Below are positions 26,063-35,955 of a DNA stretch of 56,812 nucleotides, one piece after another. Made by a program: the position numbers and the translations under genes. Source of the stretch: Spirosoma fluviale (lineage in GTDB: Bacteria > Bacteroidota > Bacteroidia > Cytophagales > Spirosomataceae); the NCBI GenBank assembly GCA_945883625.1, contig CAMCXW010000011.1, forward strand, positions 1 through 56,812, in the 5' to 3' direction. The notes beneath the pieces were generated by a model. That model saw only the letters and a list, made by a program, of their open reading frames with translations, made no database searches and was not told the DNA's origin. Position 1 is the stretch's first letter. The number at the start of each line of letters is the position of its first letter.

Positions 26063-28611
26063 TATTTTTTAATTCGTTTCAATTGTATCACTTCTTCATC
26101 TTTAACGTAATCAGCTTCGATAACCTCATCTGCCGCTAATTCCCCTTTTAGAATTTCTTCTGCCAAAGGATCCTCCAGATACTTTTGTATAGCACGATTT
26201 AAAGGCCTAGCTCCATATTGAGGATCATAACCCTTGTCAGCGATAAAATCTTTCGCCGCATCTGTTAAGGTAATTGAAAAACCTAAATTTGTTAAACGCG
26301 TAAATAATTTAACTAATAATAAATCAATGATTTGATGTAAATCAGCCCGCTCTAATGAATTGAAAATAATAATATCATCTAATCTATTGATAAATTCAGG
26401 AGCAAAAGCTTTTTTAAGCGCATTTTGAATGGTTGCTCGCGCAGCTTCATCCATATTATCAACACGCGATTTCGTGGAAAAACCAATACCTGATCCAAAA
26501 TCTTTTAAATCACGCGCACCTATATTGGATGTCATTATAATAATCGTATTTCTAAAATCCACGCGACGACCAAGGCCATCAGTCAAAATACCATCATCCA
26601 AAACCTGTAGCAATAAATTGAAAACATCTGGATGTGCCTTCTCAATTTCATCTAATAGAATAACCGAATAAGGTTTACGGCGAATTTTCTCGGTGAGTTG
26701 GCCCCCTTCCTCATAACCCACATATCCCGGAGGCGCTCCTACCAAACGTGAAACACTAAATTTCTCCATGTATTCACTCATGTCTATCCGAACGAGCGAA
26801 TCTTCTTTATCAAACAAATAGGTAGCTAACACCTTAGCCATTTCTGTTTTCCCAACACCGGTAGGTCCTAGAAAAATAAATGAGCCAATTGGTTTTTGCG
26901 GATCTTTCAATCCAACACGTGTCCGTTGGATGGCTTTCACTAATTTCTTTACGGCATCACCTTGACCAATAACATGTTTAGTCAACTCGGCTTCCATTTG
27001 AAGTAATTTATGACCCTCTTTAGCAGCTACTCGATTAACTGGGATTCCTGTCATTTGAGCAATAACCTCTGCTATATTCTCTTCATTAACTGTAAATTTT
27101 TGTTTCTTAGACTCCTCTTCCCAGCTATTTTTTGCTAGATCCAATTGCTCGATTAACTTTTTCTCACGATCACGCAACTGAGCTGCTTCCTCATATTTTT
27201 GAGATTTAACGACCTGATTCTTTTCCTTTTTAACTAAATCAATTTGATCCTCTAACGCCACAATATCAGCTGGAACTTTAATGTTCGCAATGTGAACGCG
27301 AGCTCCCACTTCATCCATGACATCAATCGCCTTATCTGGCAAGAAACGATCAGAAATATAACGATCAGACAATTTGACAGCTGAAATAATGGATTCTGGC
27401 GTATAAATCACATGGTGATGTTCTTCATACTTATCTTTAATATTATTCAAAATCTCGATGGTCTCATCTATGCTCGTTGCATCTACCATTACTGTCTGAA
27501 AACGACGAGCTAACGCTCCATCTTTTTCAATGTACTGACGATATTCATCCAACGTAGTGGCACCAATAACCTGAATGTCACCTCGAGCTAAGGCTGGCTT
27601 GAACATATTAGATGCATCCAATGAACCTGATGCTCCACCAGCTCCTACAATGGTATGTAATTCATCAATAAATAAAATGACATCAGTCGATTTTTCTAAC
27701 TCATTCATGACCGCTTTCATCCGCTCCTCAAATTGACCGCGGTATTTTGTACCAGCAACTAAAGACGCTATGTCAAGCGTAACAACACGCTTACCAAATA
27801 AAACACGTGAAACTTTCTTTTGAATAATTCGTAGGGCTAGTCCCTCCGCAATAGCTGTTTTACCTACACCCGGCTCACCAATTAATATGGGGTTATTTTT
27901 TTTACGACGAGATAAAATTTGAGCTACACGCTCAATTTCTTTCTCCCGGCCTACGATAGGATCTAATTTGCCATTTTCAGCAATCTTCGTCAAATCACGA
28001 CCAAAATTGTCTAAAACAGGTGTTTTACTTTTCTCAGTACCCTTAGCTGATGAAGTAGCATTACCGGAAGAACCCGCTGAACCTTGATTACCACCAGAAT
28101 ACAAACGTGAGTCATCTTCATTATCATCCGTATCTGAACTAGCTTTTGGATTATGACTCGGGCTACCATCCGATTGAAACTCAACCATTTCTTTTATCAA
28201 ATCATAATAAACTTGATATTTTTCTAATATTTGGGTCGCTACATTGTCCTCATCCCGCAAAATAGCCATCAATAAATGATCTGTTTCAACTGTATTAGTT
28301 TTAAAATACTTAGCCTCCAAATAGGTCAAACGCAACACTTTCTCCGCTTGTTTAGTCAAAGGAATATTCAACATACTTTGCTTATCGAAAGTTGACCGAC
28401 TCGTAGAAGCCGTCGAATGTTCAATACTCTGACGTAATTGATCTAAGGAAACACCAGACTTATGCAATAAATCGACACCTTGACCATCCCCATCACGAAT
28501 CATCCCAAGCATCAAATGCTCTGTGCCGATATAATCATGACCTAATCGCAATGCTTCTTCGCGAGCTAATGCGATTACTTCTTTCACTTTATTCGAAAAT
28601 TTGGCCTCCAT
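26062..28611 (-). CDS. clpC: ATP-dependent Clp protease ATP-binding subunit ClpC
   Basis: ClpC is the AAA+ unfoldase that feeds ClpP. The 849-residue protein has the N-terminal Clp repeat domain (1-145), a Ser/Gly/Asp-rich linker (about 147-198), AAA+ domain 1 with Walker A GEPGVGKT at 245-252, a UVR coiled-coil region ([16 protein letters not shown]) between the domains, AAA+ domain 2 with Walker A GPTGVGKT and a C-terminal D2-small domain. The UVR motif and shorter middle region separate it from ClpB. The flexible low-complexity linker is longer than in Bacillus ClpC. It follows the WbqC-like gene by 40 bases. Confidence 0.95.
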   Translation of the reverse strand: MEAKFSNKVKEVIALAREEALRLGHDYIGTEHLMLGMIRDGDGQGVDLLHKSGVSLDQLRQSIEHSTASTSRSTFDKQSMLNIPLTKQAEKVLRLTYLEAKYFKTNTVETDHLLMAILRDEDNVATQILEKYQVYYDLIKEMVEFQSDGSPSHNPKASSDTDDNEDDSRLYSGGNQGSAGSSGNATSSAKGTEKSKTPVLDNFGRDLTKIAENGKLDPIVGREKEIERVAQILSRRKKNNPILIGEPGVGKTAIAEGLALRIIQKKVSRVLFGKRVVTLDIASLVAGTKYRGQFEERMKAVMNELEKSTDVILFIDELHTIVGAGGASGSLDASNMFKPALARGDIQVIGATTLDEYRQYIEKDGALARRFQTVMVDATSIDETIEILNNIKDKYEEHHHVIYTPESIISAVKLSDRYISDRFLPDKAIDVMDEVGARVHIANIKVPADIVALEDQIDLVKKEKNQVVKSQKYEEAAQLRDREKKLIEQLDLAKNSWEEESKKQKFTVNEENIAEVIAQMTGIPVNRVAAKEGHKLLQMEAELTKHVIGQGDAVKKLVKAIQRTRVGLKDPQKPIGSFIFLGPTGVGKTEMAKVLATYLFDKEDSLVRIDMSEYMEKFSVSRLVGAPPGYVGYEEGGQLTEKIRRKPYSVILLDEIEKAHPDVFNLLLQVLDDGILTDGLGRRVDFRNTIIIMTSNIGARDLKDFGSGIGFSTKSRVDNMDEAARATIQNALKKAFAPEFINRLDDIIIFNSLERADLHQIIDLLLVKLFTRLTNLGFSITLTDAAKDFIADKGYDPQYGARPLNRAIQKYLEDPLAEEILKGELAADEVIEADYVKDEEVIQLKRIKK

Positions 28612-28651
28612 AAATCACTAATTATTTTTGTTCGAAAACACGATAAAGCCG

Positions 28652-29263
28652 CTATTTGTTCAAACTTTGCATTAAAATATCAAGGGATTCATTCCCATGA
28701 TTCATTACTAAATCCAAAACCGACAAATTTGGTACAAAACTTTGACCAAAACATTGCCGATAAGGCATTAATCTGTAATAAGGCCGCAATTCCCACGTTT
28801 CCTTTGGCTGAATAATATTCCACTTGGAATCAGTTTCAAAGCCCATAAAAACGTCTGTCATGGAATTAGGCAAAGCCTTTCCCAGTACTTTAGTTAAAAA
28901 ATTAAAATAATGGATATTTAAATCTACTAAATATTTTAATTTTTTCGCAAATATCTGTTGAATAAATGGATCGAAGTGTTCATAAAATGGAGCATTTCCA
29001 TAAGCGGCCTGAATGGCACCTTGGTGACGTCTTATCCAATCTTGTCCATAATCAATCTGTACATCTTTGCTTAATTGCTTCGTACCTGATGTATGTTTGA
29101 CAGGAATAGTCAACGTTTCTACTCCATTAGCTCCTAAAATTCGGGTTCTATTCCGAAAGGTTTGTTTAGGGAAATTCTCATAAACCTCAAATTGAACCTC
29201 TGAAGCGGCATAAATCAAGGCCATATATTCTATTGACGGCAAATAATGAATCTCAATATGCAT
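28652..29263 (-). CDS. WbqC-like family protein
   Basis: A 203-residue protein of the WbqC family (PF08889), defined by an N-terminal YLPSIEYMALI segment and the later RNRTRILGANGVETLTIPV and YGQDWIRRHQGAIQAAYGNAPFYEHF blocks. WbqC proteins occur in O-antigen and other glycan loci, but the biochemical role is unknown. I use the ATG at 29263; a TTG two codons upstream (29269) is less likely. It diverges from the LpxL-like acyltransferase and may be co-transcribed with clpC. Confidence 0.85.
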   Translation of the reverse strand: MHIEIHYLPSIEYMALIYAASEVQFEVYENFPKQTFRNRTRILGANGVETLTIPVKHTSGTKQLSKDVQIDYGQDWIRRHQGAIQAAYGNAPFYEHFDPFIQQIFAKKLKYLVDLNIHYFNFLTKVLGKALPNSMTDVFMGFETDSKWNIIQPKETWELRPYYRLMPYRQCFGQSFVPNLSVLDLVMNHGNESLDILMQSLNK

Positions 29264-29288
29264 TCCCAAAAAATTAATCGGATATTTG

Positions 29289-29296
29289 CAAAACTA
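29289..29296 (-). promoter_or_regulatory. -7 element of the WbqC-like gene
   Basis: TAGTTTTG on the minus strand matches TAnnTTTG exactly, 25 bases upstream of the ATG at 29263. No -33 element is evident. Confidence 0.4.
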
Positions 29297-29331
29297 CAAG
29301 TTTACACGCATTAACCCTTAAAAAACAGGCT

Positions 29332-30198
29332 ATGTTTTTTTATAGATTACTTGGTAAGTTACCTCTTTCAGTTCTTTATGGACTCGCTAGTGGCATCCGA
29401 ATTATTTTCAACTATTTGATTTCTTACCGCAAAAAAGTAATTGAATTAAATTTAAAGAATTCATTTCCTGAAAAAACCGGCGATGAAATACGTTTACTTC
29501 GCAACAAATTTTACGGATATCTAACTGACCAATTAGTCGAATTCTTTTACGGTGTACGCATCAGTCCGCAAGAAATGATGCAACGTATGCGTTTTATTAA
29601 CGAAGAAATCATCACGTCCCACTTAAATAACAATCAACCCGTAGTTCTCGTAGCAGGCCATCAAGGGAATTGGGAATGGGCTATTCATCGGTTAGGACTA
29701 TCTGGAAATGCGTATGATGTAGTATACCAACGATTAAATAATAAAGATTTCAATGAATTCACCATGGAAGTGCGCAATCGCTTTAAAGGTGTAACTCTGT
29801 TAGAAAAAAGAGAGTCCATTTTGGCTTCACGTGATCGAAAAGATATTCCGAGAGCTATCTGTTTAGCTGCCGACCAAGCACCACAAAAGCCAGAATCAGC
29901 GTATTGGACCACCTTTTTAAACCAGGATACTGCCTTTTTTACGGGCATGGAACGATTCGCCAAAGACTATAATTACCCAGTCATTTTTGTTGAACTTATT
30001 CGTGCCGGAAGAGGAGAATACACCATGAGTTTTGAATCACTAGCTAGCCCTGAAACCTATGATCAGTTGGAAAAAGGGGAAATAATCGAACGATTTGCCC
30101 GCAGATTAGAAAAATCCATCATCGCCCACCCAGATCAATATCTTTGGTCTCACAGACGCTGGAAACATAAAAAGCCAACTGAAATTAACATCAAGTAG
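29332..30198 (+). CDS. LpxL/HtrB-like lipid A acyltransferase
   Basis: A 288-residue inner-membrane acyltransferase of the lipid A biosynthesis family (PF03279), which adds secondary acyl chains to lipid A. An N-terminal hydrophobic segment (LPLSVLYGLASGIRIIFNYLI) anchors it, followed by the NLKNSFPEK motif, the catalytic H-x3-NWE motif (GHQGNWEWA) and the basic LWSHRRWKHK tail. Exact acyl donor is unknown. Its stop lies four bases from the convergent Sua5 stop. Confidence 0.9.
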   Translation: MFFYRLLGKLPLSVLYGLASGIRIIFNYLISYRKKVIELNLKNSFPEKTGDEIRLLRNKFYGYLTDQLVEFFYGVRISPQEMMQRMRFINEEIITSHLNNNQPVVLVAGHQGNWEWAIHRLGLSGNAYDVVYQRLNNKDFNEFTMEVRNRFKGVTLLEKRESILASRDRKDIPRAICLAADQAPQKPESAYWTTFLNQDTAFFTGMERFAKDYNYPVIFVELIRAGRGEYTMSFESLASPETYDQLEKGEIIERFARRLEKSIIAHPDQYLWSHRRWKHKKPTEINIK

Positions 30199-30202
30199 TA
30201 AA

Positions 30203-30829
30203 CTAGTTAAAATCAGCACAATCCCCTGCTCCTTCCCGAATGATATCAATCAAGTCTTCTTGAAGATCAATAACCGTAGATGGGATTAATCCACCAATTC
30301 CACCATCCAATATCAAATCTACTTGATTGCCATATTCCTCCACAATTAAACTAGGATCCGTATAATCTTCAATATCAAAACCGTCCGTTGGCAACGAACT
30401 TGTCAAAATTGGATGCCCTAATTGACGAACAATTTCTAATATCGGGCCGTAATCAGGAATACGAATACCCACCGTCTTTTTACTCTGAACTAATACCGAC
30501 GGAACCTTTGAACTTGCCGGCAATACAAATGTGTAGGCTCCAGGCAAATACCTCTTTAAGATTTTAAAAGCAAAATCACTGACTTTGGCAAAATTTGAAA
30601 TCGCACTTAAATCGGCACAAATGAATGAGAATCTGTTTTTGGTTGGCTTAATCTGCCGAATCTCACAAATTCGATTGACCGCTTGCTGGGATTGAATACT
30701 ACAACCGATTGCATACATAGTATCGGTCGGGTAAATGATTACACCGCCTTTTAGCAAGACTTGAACAACTGAATCAATTAATTCAACCGAATTGTTTTTA
30801 TCGTAGATACGTTTTATTTCTGCAGACAT
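30203..30829 (-). CDS. L-threonylcarbamoyladenylate synthase family (Sua5/YciO/YrdC)
   Basis: A 208-residue YrdC-fold protein. The N-terminus has the YPTDTMYAIGC motif, followed by RICEIRQIKPTKNRFSFICADLS and GIRIPDYGPILEIV; the SLPTDGFDIEDY region is YciO-like. These enzymes make threonylcarbamoyl-AMP for the universal t6A modification at tRNA position 37, though YciO members are less active. The length lacks the extra Sua5 domain. It ends a five-gene minus-strand run beginning with Ldh. Confidence 0.88.
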   Translation of the reverse strand: MSAEIKRIYDKNNSVELIDSVVQVLLKGGVIIYPTDTMYAIGCSIQSQQAVNRICEIRQIKPTKNRFSFICADLSAISNFAKVSDFAFKILKRYLPGAYTFVLPASSKVPSVLVQSKKTVGIRIPDYGPILEIVRQLGHPILTSSLPTDGFDIEDYTDPSLIVEEYGNQVDLILDGGIGGLIPSTVIDLQEDLIDIIREGAGDCADFN

Positions 30830-30834
30830 TCCAA

Positions 30835-31761
30835 TTAATAATTTACAAAGAAGTCGTCCTTAGATTCCACCTCATCTTGTTCCTCCGTCTTCACTTGATC
30901 AATACTGGCATTAATTTCAAAGCCCACAATCAAAATAAGTGAGATAAAATATAACCAAACCATTAAGGCTATCAGCGAACCAATCGACCCATAAATTTTA
31001 TGATACGTAGCAAAATTGACCAAATAATAAGAGAATACATTGGTAATCAAAATTGTCAAAATAGAGGCTGTGATCGAACCAGCATTAAAAAACTTCCACC
31101 GCTTATGAATCGCTGGAGCATAATAATAAATGATTGATATCGTAAAAAAGAAGACCGAAAATATGATCAAATACGTCAACACCTTCGTCAGGTAAAACGT
31201 GAAATTATACTCTAAAATACCTTCCTTAGCGAGATACTTCACAATGAAGTTACCAATGATAAAGACCACAAAAGATGTGATCAACACAAAGGTTAACAAA
31301 AAATTAAGGCCAACTGCCACAGCACGCTCCTTTAGAAAACCTCGATTGTCATTCGTCTTATAGGTTAAATTAAACGAGCGAATTAAGGCCATTATGCCAC
31401 TAGTGGAAGCAAATAAGGCGAAAAGGAATCCAAACGAAAGAACTCCTCCCCTTTTTTTATTCACAATCTCCGTAATTAACTCCGTTAAATCAGCTTGCAA
31501 ATTCTTAGGCACAGTAGCCTTGATAAAGGAAATCATCTTATAATCAAGATGATCAATGGGCATATAGGGCAACAAACTGAATAAAAAGATGATTGTTGGG
31601 AAAACAGCCAATGTAAAGTTGTACGCAACCGCAGCCGCACGAACGTCAATGTCAAATTGAAAAATCTTTTGGTACAAAATAGAAATCACACGAACGAGCA
31701 CATAATGCTCTTCATACTCACGCCAAATCAACTTAAGTTCTTTGATGAAATTCTTCCTCAT
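30835..31761 (-). CDS. YihY/BrkB family membrane protein
   Basis: A 308-residue integral membrane protein of the YihY/virulence factor BrkB family, once thought to be RNase BN, with six predicted helices (for example AVAAVAYNFTLAVFPTIIFLFSLL-type first pair and the last around IALMVWLYFISLILIVGFEINA). The family motifs AYN, RSFN and GSIGSLIALMVWLY are present. Function is unknown; transport or envelope roles have been suggested. Its start overlaps the thioesterase stop by four bases. Confidence 0.9.
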   Translation of the reverse strand: MRKNFIKELKLIWREYEEHYVLVRVISILYQKIFQFDIDVRAAAVAYNFTLAVFPTIIFLFSLLPYMPIDHLDYKMISFIKATVPKNLQADLTELITEIVNKKRGGVLSFGFLFALFASTSGIMALIRSFNLTYKTNDNRGFLKERAVAVGLNFLLTFVLITSFVVFIIGNFIVKYLAKEGILEYNFTFYLTKVLTYLIIFSVFFFTISIIYYYAPAIHKRWKFFNAGSITASILTILITNVFSYYLVNFATYHKIYGSIGSLIALMVWLYFISLILIVGFEINASIDQVKTEEQDEVESKDDFFVNY

Positions 31762-32168
31762 AATTCAAAGTAAGGACGCAAGGCATTTAACACAAACTCG
31801 GGTGCTTTAATCACCTTTTTGCTAGCCAACGTCATAAAAACAAGGGTCGTATTTCCCTCGTTTATCAACTCTCCTGCCTCATTCTTAATGCGATAACTAA
31901 ATTTAATACGCGCGGCAGGCAATTCTTCCACTTGACAAATAACGGTTAATTCATCATCATATAAACCAGGGGCATGAAATTTAGTATAATGCTCAATCAC
32001 AGGCAACCCGATCCCATTATTCTCTAAATCGCGATAACTTACTCCTAAACTGCGCAAGGTTTCAACCCGCGCAATTTCATATAAACGCGCATAATTCCCG
32101 TAATATACGTAGCCCATTTGGTCCGTATCCGCATAACAAACACGGTATTTAATGGCATGTGCATACAT
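31758..32168 (-). CDS. YbgC-like acyl-CoA thioesterase
   Basis: A 136-residue hotdog-fold protein with the 4-hydroxybenzoyl-CoA thioesterase active-site helix DTDQMGYVYYGNYARLYE, in which the Asp is catalytic. E. coli YbgC hydrolyses short-chain acyl-CoA and sits in the Tol-Pal operon; here the neighbours are mltG and a YihY protein, also envelope-related. It starts one base after the mltG stop. Confidence 0.9.
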   Translation of the reverse strand: MYAHAIKYRVCYADTDQMGYVYYGNYARLYEIARVETLRSLGVSYRDLENNGIGLPVIEHYTKFHAPGLYDDELTVICQVEELPAARIKFSYRIKNEAGELINEGNTTLVFMTLASKKVIKAPEFVLNALRPYFEL

Positions 32169-32169
32169 A

Positions 32170-33204
32170 TTAATAAATTTTTAAACCATCTAAGGCCGAT
32201 TGATATTTAGCGGCATTCACCAGATGCTCTTCGTAGGTGACTGCAAAATTATGCATACCCGAAAAATCCTCCTTCGCACAAAAATAGAGGTAGCTATGTT
32301 TCTCCAAATTCAGGACTTTGTCAATTACATCACGCGGTGGAATGGATATCGGACCCGGAGGCAAACCAATGTTGCGATATGTATTGTAAGGTGAATTAAT
32401 TACCGTGTACTTACCCGTCACACGCTTAATGGTAAAGTCCTTCCAAGCAAAAACAATCGTTGGGTCAGCTTGAAGCGGCATTCCTGTACGGAATCGATTC
32501 CAATAAACGCCAGCAATGCGAGCTTGCTCACTAGATTCTTTGCTTTCACCATAAACAATGGAAGCTAAAATTCCTGCTTGAACTGGTGTTAAATTTAGGT
32601 TAGCTGCTTGCTTAATGCGATTATCAGTCCAAAAACGATTATTCGCCTGTTGCATCTTTTTCATCAAATCTTCAAAAGACGATGTCCAAAACACTTCATA
32701 CGTATCGGGAATAAATAAGCATGGAATCGTTTCTTTGGTATAACCATAGGCGGAAACAATCTCATTGGAATCCAACATGCGATAGATATACGTTGAATCA
32801 AATCTCAGTTGGCGACCTAACTTCCCTGCAATATCCTCTTTCAACCTGAAATTATTTATCACGACTTTAATGGCATCTTGCTTCCCGTTACGCATTTTTC
32901 GAAGCAACTCGAAATTCCCCGTTTCACTTGAAATAAGGTAACGACCCGGACGAACCCGCGAAGCCACACCCATCACTTTGGCTAAAAATCGAAAACTTAA
33001 TTGGTCCCGTACCATGTCATGATTCTTTAACGTATCCAATACAGTTGTAAAATCAGAACCTGCAGGAATTAAAAGGGCAAAGTCTTTTTTACCCATGACA
33101 TTAAAATTAGGTGTCTTGAACACTTGCCATACGTAGTATGAAAACATGGCTGAAAACAAGGATAAACCCAGAATGAAAATTTTGATTCGTTTATTAGGCA
33201 CCAT
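32170..33204 (-). CDS. mltG: endolytic murein transglycosylase MltG
   Basis: MltG cuts nascent peptidoglycan and sets glycan strand length at the inner membrane. The 344-residue protein has an N-terminal transmembrane anchor (about 8-26), a LysM-like subdomain (about 40-110) and the YceG domain with the segment ASIVYGESKESSEQ, where Glu220 aligns with the catalytic Glu of E. coli. The LPLQADPTI-like MPLQADPTIVFAW and PYNTYRNIGLPPGPI motifs are conserved. In E. coli the corresponding active-site stretch begins VEKET; here it is VYGES, which seems tolerated. Confidence 0.95.
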   Translation of the reverse strand: MVPNKRIKIFILGLSLFSAMFSYYVWQVFKTPNFNVMGKKDFALLIPAGSDFTTVLDTLKNHDMVRDQLSFRFLAKVMGVASRVRPGRYLISSETGNFELLRKMRNGKQDAIKVVINNFRLKEDIAGKLGRQLRFDSTYIYRMLDSNEIVSAYGYTKETIPCLFIPDTYEVFWTSSFEDLMKKMQQANNRFWTDNRIKQAANLNLTPVQAGILASIVYGESKESSEQARIAGVYWNRFRTGMPLQADPTIVFAWKDFTIKRVTGKYTVINSPYNTYRNIGLPPGPISIPPRDVIDKVLNLEKHSYLYFCAKEDFSGMHNFAVTYEEHLVNAAKYQSALDGLKIY

Positions 33205-33205
33205 A

Positions 33206-34285
33206 TTAATCTAATTTAAAGTCTAAATTGAAGCGAGAGGCTAAGGCCGACAAATCTGCTACAACGGGTTCTATCAATGGAATACCATCTCGTTTACGCT
33301 CAATTTCTAATAATCTTTCTGGATCTCCTGGGATTAATACATGCTTGCCTTCAACAGCTTCTGCATTCCTAAACCGACGAATCCACGTATCCATATCGTG
33401 TAAAAAATGTTCCGTAGGACGAAAAGCATCCACACGCATTGCCCCTAAAAAATGTCCCGTTCCTTTGCCCACGGTTTCTCCAGCTTGCATAAATCCGGCC
33501 GTGGCAAATGGGGGAACCCAAGGTCCAAAATTTGCTCCTGACAAAACACCCGATAAGATATCAACAATAGCACCTAAACCATATCCTTTGTGCGATCCAT
33601 GCTGCCGATCACCACCTAAAGGAAGCAAAGCACCGCCATTTTTTATCGCAAATGCATCATTGCTTGGATTGCCATCTTTATCTTGAACCCAACCATCAGG
33701 TGTATCTAAACCTTTTCGTTGGAGTATCTCTAATTTTCCGTAAGCCACAGCCGTAGATGCAAAGTCGGCCAAAAAAGCAGGTTCTTCCTTCGCAGGAATC
33801 GCTACTGCAATTGGATTGGTTCCCAATAATTTTTCTTTTGAAAACGTAGGCGTGACTAAAGGGGCCGAATGCGTCATGGCCCAACCAATCATTTGTTGGG
33901 GCACCGCCTTCATCGCATGGTACCCAGCAATCCCAAAATGATTCGAATTTTGAACGGCTACCCAGCCTGTGCCAGCCAAAGCAGCCTTTTCACAAGCTAT
34001 TTCCATTGCTTTGGGCGCAACAACTAATCCTAAACCACGATCACCGTCTAACAAGGCGGTTGAAGGTGATTCATGAAGAATCTTAATGTTTGGCTTGGTA
34101 TTTAGTCGGCCATGATCAAACAACCGAACATATCCAGCCAATCGTGCTACCCCATGCGAATCAATTCCACGCGCATCCGCAGAAACGAGAACATCGGCTG
34201 CTAATTCAGCATCTTCCTCTGAACAACCAATGGAAGTAAAGACGGAAATGACAAATTGTTTTAACTGAAAAAAATCTGCTTGCAT
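33206..34285 (-). CDS. Ldh family malate/lactate-type dehydrogenase
   Basis: A 359-residue NAD(P)-dependent dehydrogenase of the type-2 malate/L-lactate family (also ureidoglycolate and 2,3-diketogulonate dehydrogenases). The family blocks are DARGIDSHGVARLAGY, QNSNHFGIAGYHAM, GTNPIAVAIPA and GSHKGYGLGAIVDILSG. The substrate cannot be assigned. I use the ATG at 34285 (MQADFFQLKQF); a TTG 17 codons upstream adds an unlikely hydrophobic leader and would reach further into the divergent gene. This ATG overlaps the possible start of that gene. Confidence 0.9.
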   Translation of the reverse strand: MQADFFQLKQFVISVFTSIGCSEEDAELAADVLVSADARGIDSHGVARLAGYVRLFDHGRLNTKPNIKILHESPSTALLDGDRGLGLVVAPKAMEIACEKAALAGTGWVAVQNSNHFGIAGYHAMKAVPQQMIGWAMTHSAPLVTPTFSKEKLLGTNPIAVAIPAKEEPAFLADFASTAVAYGKLEILQRKGLDTPDGWVQDKDGNPSNDAFAIKNGGALLPLGGDRQHGSHKGYGLGAIVDILSGVLSGANFGPWVPPFATAGFMQAGETVGKGTGHFLGAMRVDAFRPTEHFLHDMDTWIRRFRNAEAVEGKHVLIPGDPERLLEIERKRDGIPLIEPVVADLSALASRFNLDFKLD

Positions 34286-35918
34286 GGATAAAATAAACGA
34301 CAAAGATAAAAATAAGAATTGGGAAAAATTATGCAATTTTGTTCAAAATCATCAACAAATGACAATCATAAATTCAATTTGGTTCTGGATCGTTTGTATC
34401 CTGGTAGTAGTTATTATTCGAGATGTATTTATTCAGAAAAAACATACCATCTCACACAATTATCCTCTGGTAGGTCATTTAAGGTATTGGCTAGAGAAAA
34501 TTGGTCCTGAATTAAGGCAGTACATTGTTGCCAACAACCGTGAAGAACTTCCATTTAATCGCCAAGAAAGGTCCTGGATTTACGCTTCGTCCAAGAAAGA
34601 AAATAATTTGCAGGGCTTTGGTTCAGATCAGGATTTCAATTCACCCGGTTACATCTTTATAAAAAATGCGATGATGGGCTACAACGCCCCTGCGGATCAT
34701 TTATCACGAAAAAATCCTGGCGCAGTACCTGCAAATAAGGTAATCGGCCTTTACCACAAACGAGAAAAACCATACCGTCCTTATTCTATTGTTAATATTT
34801 CGGGTATGAGTTTTGGATCATTATCAGCTAAAGCGATTGAATCATTGAATATAGGTGCCAAGATTGCTGGTTGCTTTCACAATACAGGCGAGGGATCGCT
34901 TTCTCCTTATCATCAAATGGGGGCTGATATTGTACTTAATATTGGAACGGCCTATTTTGGTGTGCGTGAATTAGACGGTTCATTTTCGATGGATAAACTA
35001 ATCCAAAAAGTAAAAGAAAATCCACAATTAAAAGCGATTGAACTAAAACTATCACAAGGCGCTAAACCTGGAAAAGGAGGAATGTTACCTGCCTCAAAAG
35101 TAAATCAAGAAATCGCAAACATTAGAGGAATTGAGGCGGGAAAAGACGCCTTCTCTCCTGCATTTCACTCAGAATTTAAAAGTATACCTGAATTAGTCAA
35201 CTTTATCGAACGCATGGCCAAATCCACCGGTCTGCCCGTTGGCATTAAATCAGCCATCGGAAAGCTTGAACAGTGGGAGGAATTAGCCACCTACATGAAA
35301 AAGCACAATCAAGGACCAGATTTCATTACAATCGATGGCGGAGAAGGAGGAACTGGTGCTGCACCACATGCATTTGCAGATCACGTGTCCATGCCATTTA
35401 CGTTTGCATTTGCGAAAGTGTACCAGATATTCCAACGCCATGAGTTGGCCGATAAAATCTTTTTTATCGCTTCCGGTAAACTTGGTTTTCCAGAAAAGGC
35501 CCTAATGGCATTTGCTATGGGAGCAGATTCGGTTAACATAGCTAGAGAAGCTATGTTGTCCATTGGCTGTATTCAAGCACAAAAGTGCCATACAAATACA
35601 TGTCCAACAGGTATTGCGACTTCAAGCAAGTGGTTGCAAAGCGGCATTGATATCACTTTAAAAAGTGAACGCTTCAATCAATATCACCATACATTGGTTA
35701 AGGAAATTGCGGATATTGCCCATGCTTGCGGATATGAGCACCCTTGCCAAATGACGATGGATGATATCGAATTATCTATGGGAGATAATAATCGAACAAC
35801 AACATTAGCGAAAGCACTCGGGTACCACAAAACGGCACTTGTATTTGAAAATTTCAATACACTATTTGAATGTCCCTATTTAGGCGGCAAAGAAGCACGA
35901 AATCGTTTAAGTCCCTAG
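34284..35918 (+). CDS. FMN-binding glutamate synthase-like protein
   Basis: A 544-residue protein matching the central FMN/Fe-S part of glutamate synthase (PF01645). It has an N-terminal membrane helix (about residues 29-45), FMN-barrel motifs (MSFGSLSAKAIESLN, ELKLSQGAKPGKGG, ITIDGGEGGTGAAP) and the 3Fe-4S cysteines as C-x5-C-x4-C in CIQAQKCHTNTC. The amidotransferase domain and GltD partner are absent, so it probably is not a true glutamate synthase. Start is uncertain: ATG 34284 overlaps the divergent Ldh start, while the ATG at 34359 (MTIINSIWFW) puts the membrane helix at the N-terminus and has a near-consensus -7 (34334-34341) just upstream. Confidence 0.87.
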   Translation: MDKINDKDKNKNWEKLCNFVQNHQQMTIINSIWFWIVCILVVVIIRDVFIQKKHTISHNYPLVGHLRYWLEKIGPELRQYIVANNREELPFNRQERSWIYASSKKENNLQGFGSDQDFNSPGYIFIKNAMMGYNAPADHLSRKNPGAVPANKVIGLYHKREKPYRPYSIVNISGMSFGSLSAKAIESLNIGAKIAGCFHNTGEGSLSPYHQMGADIVLNIGTAYFGVRELDGSFSMDKLIQKVKENPQLKAIELKLSQGAKPGKGGMLPASKVNQEIANIRGIEAGKDAFSPAFHSEFKSIPELVNFIERMAKSTGLPVGIKSAIGKLEQWEELATYMKKHNQGPDFITIDGGEGGTGAAPHAFADHVSMPFTFAFAKVYQIFQRHELADKIFFIASGKLGFPEKALMAFAMGADSVNIAREAMLSIGCIQAQKCHTNTCPTGIATSSKWLQSGIDITLKSERFNQYHHTLVKEIADIAHACGYEHPCQMTMDDIELSMGDNNRTTTLAKALGYHKTALVFENFNTLFECPYLGGKEARNRLSP

Positions 35919-35942
35919 GCTGATTGATTGGATATAAACGAT

Positions 35943-35950
35943 TATCTTTG
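35943..35950 (+). promoter_or_regulatory. -7 element just before the ABC-F start codon
   Basis: TATCTTTG matches TAnnTTTG exactly and ends only five bases before the ATG at 35956. A TTG at 35924-35926 gives a 16-base spacing, shorter than usual. Transcription starting 4-6 bases downstream would give a leaderless or nearly leaderless mRNA. Confidence 0.5.
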
Positions 35951-35955
35951 CACCC

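Noticed and set aside
33228-33686. 152-residue open frame antisense to the Ldh gene
   Set aside because: Shadow of a conserved enzyme; Lys/Pro/Ser-rich composition without domains.
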